The translations under genes and the position numbers were made by a program. Shown piece by piece: positions 15,466 through 25,826 of a stretch of DNA of 64,000 nt; the first letter of the stretch is position 1, and each line of letters opens with the position of its first letter. The notes under the pieces are model-generated. The model saw only the letters and a list, made by a program, of their open reading frames with translations, was not told where the DNA came from and did no database searches. The stretch is from the NCBI RefSeq assembly GCF_932294415.1, contig NC_065537.1, positions 50,512,302 to 50,576,301 on the forward strand, in the 5' to 3' direction. The stretch comes from Quercus robur. Lineage: Eukaryota > Streptophyta > Magnoliopsida > Fagales > Fagaceae.

Positions 15466-16012
15466 ACCAATAACACATACAATATTATCTTTATCAATGA
15501 AAATTAAATCTGGTCTAGTTATGTGTGTTCAACTATTCATTGATAAAGCCGTTTGAAATTTTGGGTGTGCTTCTTGAAATTGCTATAACGAGTAGAGAGA
15601 GTGAATCACATTGATGATTTAGAAGCAGTTAAGAACAACCTTTGAAACACATATTGCATATCATAGATGTTCTGGGTGAGTTTGGTTCAGCTATTGAAAC
15701 TGAGCCTTTTCCAAAAAGTGGAGTTTTCAAAAAGTGTATAATGAAAAAGTGTTTTTTCAAAAAACTGAGTGTTTAGTAAAATCTGTTAAAAATTACTTTT
15801 TGAAAAAGCTGAGTGCTTGGCTAGCATTTATAAAAGTAGCGGTTTGAGTGATAAATTATCAAAAATGACAATGTATATGTAAAGTATTGTGAAAATACTT
15901 TCTAATTTTTTTTTTTAATAAAACTTTCTAAAAAATTATTTTAAAAAGAACTTTCAAAGTTTTTTAAAAAATTATTTTTTTTCACCAATATTAACTAATA
16001 CTGACCTATCAC
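15466..16012. other. AT-rich DNA without gene, left-arm specific
   Basis: No open frame of interest. Around 15680-15850 there is repeated CAAAAAGTG / GAAAAAGC sequence that may be a miniature-element remnant, but I could not define ends. Confidence 0.45.
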
Positions 16013-16015
16013 TTA

Positions 16016-16595
16016 GGCTCCGCTTGGGAGTTCATAAGGGAAGGGAATAGAATGATCATAAGAGAATGGAAAAGAATGGAATGGAATGGAATGTATTTAA
16101 GTAAGGGAAAGGAATGTAAAAGAATGGAATGGAATGGAATGTATTTAAGTAACCTTGATTGGATGTTTTAGAATAAAGGAATAGAAAAGAATGAAAATGA
16201 ATGAAATGTAAGTAATCTTGTTTGGAAGTAACATGGAAGGAATAGAATGGAATCATTTTATGACAATATTACTATTAGACCCCTATTTTAAAATAAAGAA
16301 TTGAATATACAGGGGTATTTTGGGAGTTTTAGTAAAAAAATCATTAAATCTAATTTCATTTCCTCCCATTCCTCCCAATTTCGGGGGGAATGAAAATTTG
16401 AGGTTTTAAGGGAATAGAGAGGAATGAGTGTTTCCTCCTACGCATTCCATTCCCTCTTACTTAAACTCCCAAACAAGGGAATGATCTTTCCATTCCTTCC
16501 ATTAAAACTCCCAAACAAGGGAAGGGAAGAATATTCTAAAATGATTCTTTTCATTCCTTTCCATTCCATTCCATTCTCTCCTCCCAAGCGGAGCC
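16016..16595. mobile_element. Tourist-like miniature element, first of a tandem pair, 580 bp
   Basis: The left end GGCTCCGCTTGGGAG matches the inverted right end, read inward GGCTCCGCTTGGGAGGAG. Flanked by TTA at 16013-16015 and 16596-16598. The 3-bp TTA duplication and the GGCTCCGNTTGGGAG end fit PIF/Harbinger-derived Tourist elements. Both halves contain many GGAATGGAAT / ATTCCATTCC pentamers, so it can fold back. Confidence 0.85.
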
Positions 16596-16598
16596 TTA

Positions 16599-17174
16599 GG
16601 CTCCGTTTGGGAGTTCATAAGGGAAGGGAATGGAATGGAATAAAATGATCATAAGGGAATGGAAAGGAACGGAATGGAATGGAATGTATTTAAGCAAGAG
16701 AAAGGAATGGAAAAGAATGGAATGGAATGGAATTAAGTAACCTTGATTGGATGTTTTAAAATGAAGGAATGGAAAGGAATGGAATATAAGTAATTTTGTT
16801 TGGGAGCAACATGGAGGGAATGGAATGGATTCATTTTATAACAATATTACTATTAGACCCTTATTTTAAAATAAATAATTGAATATTCAGGGGTATTTTG
16901 GGAGTTTTAGTAAAAAAATCATTAAACCTAATTCCATTCCCTTCTATTCCTCCCAATTTCGGGGGGAATGAAAATTTGAGGTTTTAAGGGAATAGAGAGG
17001 AATGAGTGTTCCCTCCTACTCATTCCATTCCCTTCTACTTAAACTCCCAAACAAGGAAATGGACTTTCCATTCCCTCCATTAAAACTCCCAAACAAGGGG
17101 AATGGAAGAATATTCTAAAATTATTCTTTTTATTCCTTTCCATTCCATTCCATTCCCTCCTCTCAAACGAGGCC
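16599..17174. mobile_element. Tourist-like miniature element, second of a tandem pair, 576 bp
   Basis: The same family as the preceding element and closely similar along its whole length. It starts GGCTCCGTTTGGGAG and ends TCAAACGAGGCC. It shares the central TTA (16596-16598) with its neighbour and has TTA at 17175-17177. Confidence 0.85.
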
Positions 17175-17359
17175 TTAAGATTTATTGTGAAAATATTGTT
17201 ATAGCATTTCTCAATTTTAATTTCTCATTCTTTATTTTATTTTCCCTTATTTCTTTATTTTTTTTTCATCCATATTTCCTTCTTCTTTTTTCTTTTTTTT
17301 CCCTTTTTTTTTCTCCTCCACACACATACCCTTCTCTCTCTTTTTTTTTTTTTTTCCTT

Positions 17360-17580
17360 TCTTTCCCCTTTTTTCCCTACCACTTCCTCCAGAACATTCC
17401 ACTTTTTTTTTTTTTCTTTTTTCCTTTTTCCCCTTTTTCCCTTACCACTTCCTCCAAAACATTCCCCTTTTTTTCCCCCCTTTTTCCCTACCACCTCCAG
17501 AACGTTCCCACTTTTCTTTTTCTTTTCTTTTTCCTTATTTCCCCTTTTTCCCAACCACTTCTTCCAGAACGTTCCAGTTG
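17360..17580 (+). promoter_or_regulatory. Pyrimidine-rich tandem repeats carrying GAAnnTTC palindromes
   Basis: Four imperfect units of the type CCCTACCACTTCCTCCAGAA. Three end in a perfect GAAnnTTC palindrome (17392-17399, 17500-17507, 17567-17574) and one is degenerate (about 17457-17464). GAAnnTTC is the core of plant heat-shock elements. A short ATG-GAT-rich frame and an intron-like TTTGATTTTG-rich stretch follow (17640-17995), so this could be the promoter of a lost or unrecognised gene. Function is inference. Confidence 0.4.
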
Positions 17581-17998
17581 CCGCAGAGCTCTCTTTTTTC
17601 TTTTTCTTTTTAACAGTTCGAAAGCTACAAGGAAGAGAGAAGATGATGATGATGATGAAGAAGATGATTGAAACATAAGGAAATCCCTCATCTCTCTCCT
17701 TAATTCTCAGATCTCTTAAGTTTCTACCACCATTGGGTTTGTATTTGATTTTGATTTTGGGTTTGGGTTATGGGTTTTTAGTTGATGGTTTAATTTTGAG
17801 TTGATTTTCTGTGGATTTTGGGTTTGATTTTGAGTTGGGTTTGGGATGAGTTTTCCAATGGGTTTTAAGTTGATTGTAAGTTGTTTTGTGTTGATTTTGA
17901 GTTATTTTTGGTTTGGTTTTGTTGATTTTGTGTTTGGATTATCAAATGTTGAAATGGGTTTTGTTGATTGTGGTGGTAGACTAGTAATAGTTGGGTGG
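17581..17998. other. Leader- or intron-like stretch without recognised gene
   Basis: Holds a GAT/GAA-rich short frame (17642-17670), a TCTC-rich segment, then TGGGTTTG/TTGATTTTG repeats of the kind seen in plant first introns. The sequence is interrupted by the hAT element at 18007. Confidence 0.35.
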
Positions 17999-18006
17999 TG
18001 CTGTGT

Positions 18007-18838
18007 TAATGGCGGCTTCAGGAATTTTGTTTAGGGGGTTCATTAAATTATTTTAATTAAAAAAAAAATTAGAATATATCGAGTTACCAACAAAAAAAAA
18101 AATTAGTACATGAAGTTTTACAATTTCCTTCTACAAGTATTCAAATTTTGAATTATGAGTATCTATTGCTAATGTGAGTAGGTATGAGCCTACAATCATT
18201 TTATTTTGTTAAGTTTATCTAACATTTTATTTTTATATAGTTTTTATTATCTATTTGGTATTGTTTTTATAAAAATATTTTAAACTAAACTCATTGATTT
18301 TGTATTAATTATTGACGCACACAACCACACTCATTCATACATAAAATTATACACTAATGTCTACTTAACTAATCAAATGCTTGGACAATCTCTAATTTTA
18401 AGATTTTTTTTTCTTAAATTTTACTAACTTTATAACAAAGAGTTATTATAACATGATAACAATAGACACACATGTAACAAACCATCTCTATTTCCTAATT
18501 ATTAAATTATATAAATTTATATTATATTTATATTGTACACACAAACATCCATACACATCATAATTCACACAAATAACATTATAACAAAAAGTAGTGCACA
18601 CAATCAATATTAGACATACTCGTACATATAATATAAATTTATAAAAAATAGTGACACTTACAATTTACAAACACTTGCTCTTTATTCTTAGAGTTGAAAA
18701 TACTTATAATAAAGGTGCGCAAAATTTAAGTCAGGGTATGCAAAAATATTTTTTTTTTAAATTATAGTATTAAACTAAAATATATATATAATTTTTTTTT
18801 TTTGTGAACCCCCTGAGAATAATGTAGCATCGCCCCTG
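18007..18838. mobile_element. hAT-like non-autonomous element, 832 bp
   Basis: An 8-bp duplication TGCTGTGT lies at 17999-18006 and 18839-18846. The right end read inward is CAGGGGCGATGCTACATT, and the left end TAATGGCGGCTTCAGG is a damaged version. Both are followed by the subterminal motif AGGGGGTTCA. The core is AT-rich with no transposase. Confidence 0.78.
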
Positions 18839-18846
18839 TGCTGTGT

Positions 18847-19271
18847 TTGTAGTAGCACGGAGAGGGTAGAGCAGAGAGAAGAGATGAGATGAATGAGGAA
18901 CATGCATGAGAACTGAGGACATGAGTATGATTTATTGAAGGATAATTTGGTAATTTCTCGAAAAGTCCAACGGATAGTTGATCAATGCACATGGATGTTT
19001 TCTAAAATGGACCTCAAAGCTCCTTTATGGTTTGCGCGTTCTCAGCCTTGGCCCAAAACGTAACTTTTTATTAAAAAGGTGCATTTTATAACTCACCAAA
19101 TGGGCTTTGGATATTTGTTTTTTTTTTTTAAACAGACTTTTTGGGTTGAAAATGTTGAAACAAACAGGCACAGAGAGTCACTTTGAGTTTGATCTCCTCT
19201 GTCTAAACTGCCCTTTTGCAAAAGCTCTATGGGTGGGGTCAGACCTGAGTGTCAAAACAGAAGCTTTGCAA
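18847..19271. other. Left-arm specific DNA without gene
   Basis: Flank of the hAT element, then sequence with no counterpart in the right arm. No gene recognised. Confidence 0.4.
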
Positions 19272-19285
19272 CTTTGCAACATACT

Positions 19286-19516
19286 CCATTGGATAGCCAC
19301 TTGGCTGAAGCAAATGAAGTTGTCAACCTATGCTTTGAAACAACCATGGTAGTGACCTCGTGGACCATATGGACCAGCAAGAACCAGCTGCTCTCTCCAT
19401 TGGATAGCCACTTGGCTGAAGCAAGTGAAATCATTAAGTGAAGTCAACCCATGCTTTGAAACAATCATGGTAGTGACCTCATAGACCATATGGACCTGCA
19501 AGAACCAGATGCTCTT
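19286..19516. repeat. 111-bp tandem duplication, also present in the right arm
   Basis: Two units begin CCATTGGATAGCCACTTGGC (19286 and 19397). The right arm carries the same pair inverted at about 29410-29642, so this small duplication is older than the large inverted one. Confidence 0.85.
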
Positions 19517-21046
19517 TGAAGGTAAAGTCACTCATCTTACAGAAGCTCTAATGTCTAATGTCTACTGAACATTTAATTAACATGAATAGCAGAGCTTGTA
19601 ATCAAGAGAACTACTCACTACTCTACAACAAAGGAAGGGATAAGTTCTGCAGCGTATCCATTAAAAAAAAAAAAAAAAAAACCAGATTCCTACAAACTAG
19701 GAAGTCTTTATCCTTGCAGCAGGACAGAGGAGAAGGGGAATGAAATGAGGCAGCATAGCATTCCAGTTGAAGAACAAAGAAGTCAGAAAAATCATGGAAG
19801 ACTGCCAAACCAGACGAGTCCACAGCAAAATCTAGGCCACACTCTTAAGCTAGAAATACAAAAAGGTATCTTCCAAGCAAAGGGACAAGGCTATCAAAGA
19901 GCAGTGATCCTAACAAAGCAAAAACAAGTCCAAACTCGCTTGGACAAGGATACAATGCTAAATGAAGTTTTGAAACAAAGGAAGGAAGAAGGATACAAAT
20001 TTGTAAGCTTTGTTGTAGAACCTTAGATCGTGGGACATCCAAATCTATCTCCGTGAAATATTTCTATTGAGGTATTAAAAAAATATAACGATTAGGAATT
20101 GAAACCACAACCAAAAGTATTGCATGGGATTATAAAATTGTGACAAGCAATTTCTCTGGAACAGTTTTCCTCCAAACTATCTCGCAGGTGAACTTTATCC
20201 AGGTCTGTCCATTATTAAGCAAAACATATGACAATCATGAGACTAAAAGTGCAGCTTTGGGAATCTGACTATGGCATCCCACAACAAACACAGAGTTTTG
20301 CACGGTATCATCCTCATTTGGAAACAATATCATATCTGACCTCACTAAGCTCTGCACCTTCACTTATACCACTTCATGGTCAGTGTGTGTCACCACCAGC
20401 ACCTCCCTATAGCCACTGTCAGCAGCACTTTCTAGAACAGTGGCCACCGCATACCTTTATAGCACCATTTACCACAATGGTACACTAAATTCCTGTCGCA
20501 ACTGCCAGCTTGTAGTTTGCAATTGCTGCCCCCAACAACCCATCTACTGGCAGCCCTTCAAATTGTATACTATTACTTATTTTTAAGTATCAGCAGTTAT
20601 TGGCATGGTTTCATTGTAACATAAGTGTATGGTGGATTTCATTGGCATTTTATTGCTCAAAAATTTAAGCACTGTTTCACTCATTAGTTAAGTATTAATT
20701 CATGTCTCAGAAATACTTCTCTGGGCTAAATTATCAAAATAATCAGTACTCAAAACTTCAGCCATCCAAGATCAGCAGTCTCAAGTATCAACATCCAACG
20801 AGTATGGCAAATTAGCAGACCATGCCAGCATCTCAAGAACATCGCAAATTGAAAAGACAAAATCCATACAAAAAATTTTAACACAGAATACCAAGTTAAT
20901 CCGTAAGATTTTAGCATGGTTATCAATCTCCGTGTCTTAAATGGGAAACACCCAAAAATGACAGCCTGTGGAGACAAACTCTTAAGTTCTACAAAGTCCT
21001 GAACTGGAGAAATCTTGAAACAAAAGTAACTTGATATCCTAATTCC

Positions 21047-21845
21047 TCAATCAAAGAGACTGAAGCCCATATCCTGCAAAAAGTAAAAAAAGAAAAGAAG
21101 TCAGATTAAAATGGGATTAATTATATACGCCGGCTTGCTTTTTTTTTTGGTAAGTACCCAAAAAAAAAAAGGCCATTAGGGTAAAGGTAACATCTCTAAA
21201 GAAACAAAGTTCATGCCCTTATGTGAAATAGTCTAGTCTAAAGAGAGGACATGGATTTGTCACCCATCCACTTTGAATTTTGTCTCATTTGGCCACACAA
21301 TCTAATTTCAACCATATTCTTGATGCTCTGATTTGACCAATTTTAGCCCTTGAATTTGAATTTAGCATGTTGTCTAATGTTAATACCTAAATGTGGCACC
21401 ACAGCTACACATGGCTCCTAAAATTGATACACATGTACATGTAAGGAAACACTTGAACAAAAAATGATAAGCACAAAAATAAATATCATAATTGGAATAT
21501 ATGTAATCCCCTAGTCCCTAAAAGAAAATACTTGCAAAATAATTATATGAATTGAGAGGTTTGGAAAATTTATTTGGATGGAAGGGGGGAAGAAGAAACC
21601 AAATCCGACAAGTAAATTTAGAAGGTTATGTTAATTAATCAAGGTTATTAAATTTTGTTGTAGAATGCTTACATCATCTGATTCCTCTTTCTCTTCCACC
21701 TTTTCCTCTTTCTTTGCCTCAGCTGCAGCAGGAGCAGCAGCTGCACCAACACCACCCCCGGTTACGACAACTGCAACAGCACCGCCACCACCAGAAGGCA
21801 CAGATGCCAATTTCTCTCTTCCAGATGCAATAAGCTCAGTTATAT
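21047..21845 (-). pseudogene. Truncated antisense copy of the acidic ribosomal protein P2 gene
   Basis: On the minus strand, 21845-21673 matches exon 2 of the P2 gene from [20 protein letters not shown] through [14 protein letters not shown]. It is followed by a GTAAGC donor, the intron, and exon 3 (21073-21047, DMGFSLFD and stop). Exon 1, the first third of exon 2 and the promoter are missing, because the copy stops at the inversion breakpoint and joins block R2. It differs from the intact gene by one codon less in the glycine run and substitutions such as VVVTGGGV for VAATGGGG. The intron lacks about 100 bp present in the intact gene. If transcribed, the RNA would be antisense-oriented relative to the intact locus and could pair with it, which is inference. 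Confidence 0.9.
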
Positions 21846-22433
21846 AAATTTTGTAAGTCATTGACGTCATTTATATTTAAAATAATTTTTATAAATCTTT
21901 TTATATCTTATGTTTTCAGATAAATTAAAATCTTAAAAAAGTAAGCAAGCGTGTATTTACAAATCACATTTCTAATACTCAATGATTCATAAGTTACATG
22001 AATATGACATGAAACAATATTCAATAGACCATTAGACTGAGATTACAATTAAATCAATTATAAATGAAAACACATGATCAAAACAATTGAAAACTAAATA
22101 AAAAATTAAATTTCATTATAGGAATGGAACCAAGGTTGGAGAGATACTATTATATTTTATACACACAAAATACATTTATACTAAATTTATAACATGTGTT
22201 TATCATCACTTAACATATATATTGGAGGATTATATCTTAATTTTTTTGGGGTATTATCTATAAATATGCTAACACTTTTAACAATATAAACATTTAAAAT
22301 ATTTTGATGGGGGCCAAGCGGGAATTTTTCTTATGGATTATATCTAAATATAATTATATATATTATAATATAAAATTGATAATTTTGAAAACTTGGGTGG
22401 GGGGGGGGGGGGTCATACTCCTGTCTCTAGTGG

Positions 22434-22654
22434 GAGAAATTATTAAGTCTACCGGAAGGATTGCCGAAGTGATCCACTGGTTTTTTAACCAATAAAATGC
22501 TACTATTTATGCAAATGTGACATCATATAGTGATTTTTTATTTTTAATTCATGTGTTGATTAGGAATCTGACTAACACATTTGCATGAGTATTAGTATCT
22601 TATTGGTTGGGAAGACCACTTCGACAGTCCTCCTGATGGATCTAATAATTTCTC
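22434..22654. mobile_element. Mutator-like miniature element nested in R2
   Basis: Counterpart of 10551-10772. Inverted ends begin GAGAAATTATTA. The 9-bp flanks CTCTAGTGG (22425-22433) and CTCTAGTGA (22655-22663) match at eight positions. Confidence 0.75.
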
Positions 22655-23113
22655 CTCTAGTGACTCCACCACTGCTCCCAAAATTATGTAATTACCTAAG
22701 TTATTATCAATCAGTCATCGGTCATTAACTATACATGAAAAATGCATGGTAATGAAATCACCATGACAAATCATACTATTTTTGTTTCTTTGTCATTACA
22801 TTAATATTTTGTCATTAGATAATTAAGTTGGTAAATGGAAAATTTTTATTATGACTATGAAGTTGAGGCTTTGAGATATTAGAAACATGTTTTGAGATAT
22901 TGGAGAAAACTAATAAGTATTAGAGTCTGAATTTGATAAATATGAGATGTAAAAGATTTAGTTTACATCATCTAATAAAAAGTTTCCATGTTAGCACTTT
23001 ATTTAAGAGTCAATACATCTTCTCATAAATAATTAAACCACAATAAAATTCTAATTTCACAAATATCTTTAGACGTCCTAAAATCCCAAAATCTCATTGT
23101 GTTCTTAGAGTAA

Positions 23114-23339
23114 GTGTGCGTTTGGATATCGCTTATTTTACTGAAAACTGAAAATTGAAAACAATAAAAAAATCATTTTCCGATTACTATTCACTTTTAA
23201 AATTACTGTTCACATGCCTATATGCACTGTTCATGTCCCATGAACAATGCAATAGGCGCCGGTTAAAAAAAAAAAAAAAACTCTTGAATAAGCCAGACGC
23301 AGACGTGGGAAGCGTAAAACGCACTTCCCAAAAGCACCT
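23114..23339. mobile_element. Miniature element present only in R2, about 226 bp
   Basis: R1 reads straight through from AGAGTAA to GAAGCACCCAACCTC, whereas R2 has 226 bp here bounded by TAA on both sides (23111-23113 and 23340-23342). It starts GTGTGCGTTTGGATA. A TAA duplication suggests a PIF/Harbinger relative. An A-run at about 23265-23280 divides it. Confidence 0.6.
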
Positions 23340-23409
23340 TAAGGAAGCACCCAACCTCTACTCCGTCACACACGCCACTATTAAAATGAAATCATGCCAA
23401 TAACTTCCA

Positions 23410-23582
23410 TTCATTATAATTTGGGATTATTATATTTTCCATTCACAAAAAGATCTAGGGGTGTGATGAAAAAATTATTTCACCTACAAATGCATAATAC
23501 TCATCACACCCCTAGATTTTTTTTTTTTTTTTTTTTTTTTTTGTGATTAGAAAATATAATAATCCCAAATTATAATGAATGC
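23410..23582. repeat. Fold-back element able to form a long hairpin
   Basis: ATTCATTATAATTTGGGATT at 23410 recurs inverted at the far end (about 23555-23582), and GATCTAGGGGTGTGATGA (about 23451) recurs inverted near 23496-23513. Together the arms pair over roughly 60 bp with an internal T-run. It may be a miniature element; no target duplication was defined. Confidence 0.7.
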
Positions 23583-23834
23583 AAATTATTAAATTTTACC
23601 CAAAAAATAGAAGAGCTTCTGAGCACGCCCGTGAGCATGTGCTCAGAGTCTAGTATTTTTTTAACAAAATATCACATCAAATATCACAAATAACTTAACA
23701 TGAATTTATGAAATTAGTCAAAATTAATGCTACTAAAACTATCCAACCACTTTATTTGAAAACTCCTATGCGTGACCATAATGAAAGGAAAATACAAATT
23801 CAATGGAAAAATATTGGTGATTCAAAAAGAGCCT

Positions 23835-24083
23835 ATTCTTACTTGTGTACAATGAGGCCTTTTTTTTTTTTTTTTTTTTTTTTGGTTTAGTGTCATAATT
23901 TTTCTTTCATCCCAATTTTAGGTTTACGCATTTGTCCAATAATATTACGCATTGCAAGCTATTCTTACTTGTGTACAATGAGGCCTTTTTTTTTTTTTTT
24001 TTTTTGGTTTAGTGTCATAATTTTTCTTTCATCCCAATTTTAGGTTTACGCATTTGTCCAATAATATTACGCATTGCAAGCTA
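23835..24083. repeat. 126-bp tandem duplication containing a long T-run
   Basis: Units begin ATTCTTACTTGTGTACAATG at 23835 and 23961 and end GCATTGCAAGCT. They are near identical apart from the length of the T-run, so the event is recent. Confidence 0.9.
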
Positions 24084-24952
24084 CTGATACAACCATAAGT
24101 GTCATGAGGAAAGCTCCAAAAAACGAACACAAAATTTGTTAATTGATTAATTTTTGAAACATTAATATAATTAGAATTAAAATTAAAATTTGTAGGACAT
24201 AAGTCAAATTGAATGGTTCTACATTATGGGTGTGGTTAATCTTCTATTTTTATTGGTTAAATTTCTAGTTACTTTTTTTTAAGTCACATTTGAAACTTAT
24301 CTTTTTTTCAATGTCATGACCACAACATATAAGGATCTCATAAGTAAACAATGCCTGGATAATAAAAATGTTTTCTAAAAATTTCATCCATATATATATA
24401 TATATATATATATATGATAGTGTATGACAAAGAAGATTATGATTCAACATCTTTTATTAAGCCTTCCAAATGTTTTACAACAACATTTGCAGTTATCCTG
24501 TTATGTTTAAAGACTTTTCTATTTTTTGTTAATTATTTATTTATTTTTTGCTAATAAATTTTGTAAGGTTATATGTAATGAATAAATAAGAAAAGAGGAA
24601 AATTATCTTATGAGAGATTCTCATGAAACCTCTCTCCTACAATATGTGTGGATCTCCCACAAACCCACCTAAAATGTTTTTCCTTTTGATATGTTTGTAG
24701 TCATTTTGTTTGGAATATTTTTTTTTTAAAAAAAGCTTCATAAAATTTATTTGTTACTAAAATTTTGATCTGCCTTATATTTTTTTTTTCATGATCTCCC
24801 TACTAAAATGTTTGGATAATCAAATTTAATGGTTACTAAAATATACTTAGAATTATCTATATCACTCCTATTTAACTTGCACTATCAAATGACAAAAAAT
24901 AAAAAATAAAAAATCAAGAATATAATGCAACATAAAAAAGGCCTTTGGAGCT

Positions 24953-24989
<37 letters not shown>

Positions 24990-25068
24990 GGAGAGAATTA
25001 TGCTTGGGTTCTTGATCAGAGTCTCACACACTTTTTTTTTTTTTTTTGAGAGTCGCACCATTTTAAAC
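24084..25068. other. AT-rich spacer between the inverted arms
   Basis: TA tract near 24393-24415 and T-runs (24958-24988, 25032-25047). No gene recognised. Confidence 0.5.
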
Positions 25069-25081
25069 TTAGTGTTACCTA

Positions 25082-25248
25082 GTGGGTTCCAGTTAGTTCA
25101 ACTGGTAAAATCTCTGATGGTTGAATAAGAGATCTGAGATTCAATCCTTACCTACACTAAAAACTGATTGGTATTTTGGTCTGATGATAAAGAACTATCA
25201 TCAGGAGCAGACGCCGGTTGAAACTTGAAATTCTCTCCAAAAAAAAAA
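25082..25248 (+). mobile_element. tRNA-derived SINE, 167 bp, with 13-bp target duplication
   Basis: A perfect duplication TTAGTGTTACCTA lies at 25069-25081 and 25249-25261. Inside are an A-box-like TAGTTCAACTGG, a B-box-like AGATTCAATCC about 40 bases later, and a terminal A-run. These are the internal RNA polymerase III promoter and tail of a SINE. Such elements are copied by LINE machinery, and the window contains LINEs. Confidence 0.88.
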
Positions 25249-25519
25249 TTAGTGTTACCTAAAAGTAAAACTCGTTAAAGTAGTATTAAAATGATAATAA
25301 TAAACCTAGAATGAAAAACATGATTAATTGCCAGTTGTGATTATTCTCAAAAAAAAAAAAAAAAAAAAAAATTGCCAGTTGTGATTAAGTAAAGGAAGTG
25401 ACTCTAAAAACGATTCCTTTATTGGTTAATTTGTTTAGCAGCCCAATAACATGATGTAATAGATCCTATCCCAAAAAAAAAAAAAAAAAACCATGATGGA
25501 ATAGACGTTTTGTACCTTG

Positions 25520-25826
25520 TTGGGCTTTGAAGCCCAATACCCATTTAGTTCTATTCAGTATTCCCACTGGGCTTAAAGCCCATACATCAAATTATTAATT
25601 AAAAAAAGAAAAACCATTAACCCTAGCACTATAAAAGTCTGTAAAACCCTAACAACCCTGCAGCTCTAGCTTGGTGACGCGCGTTTCCTCGTTGTTTCAG
25701 ATTCACAGCACCTCAAAGGTTCTCTCTCTCTCTCTTTCTCTGCATCTAAAGCTTAAAGTTTAAGCCTAATCCAAATGGGTTTGTTATTGGTCTTTTTGCA
25801 GGAAGAAGAAGAAAGAAGAAGAAAAA
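25520..25826 (+). promoter_or_regulatory. Promoter and leader of the P2 gene
   Basis: TGGGCT/AGCCCA site II motifs at about 25521-25580, a TATAAAAG box at 25630-25637 and a telo box AAACCCTAA at 25644-25652, a combination typical of plant ribosomal protein genes. The leader is followed by a possible 5' UTR intron (25719-25801, CAAAG then GTTCTC, acceptor TTTTTGCAG) and an AGAAGAAG-rich stretch before the ATG. Confidence 0.75.

Larger units (their letters stand above)
12855..21845. repeat. Left arm of a large inverted duplication
   Basis: Read on the opposite strand, 12855-14830, 15399-15465 and 19272-21845 match 30738-32390, 30665-30730 and 27006-29660 in order. Intervening segments (14846-15390, 15466-19271) are specific to this arm. 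The inner edge cuts exon 2 of the duplicated P2 gene at about 21841-21845 and abuts block R2. The outer edge falls inside the sequence that is tandemly repeated on the right side, just before its GATTTGGAAACTTGG stretch. Confidence 0.88.
21846..23405. repeat. Block R2: direct duplicate of R1
   Basis: Begins at the breakpoint with AATTTTGTAAGTCATTGACG and runs collinear with 9976-11440, including the right part of the hAT element (end at 22674, flank CTCCCAAA at 22675-22682) and its nested miniature element. The hAT left end is missing because of the breakpoint. A G-run of 18 of 19 bases sits at 22395-22412. Confidence 0.85.
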
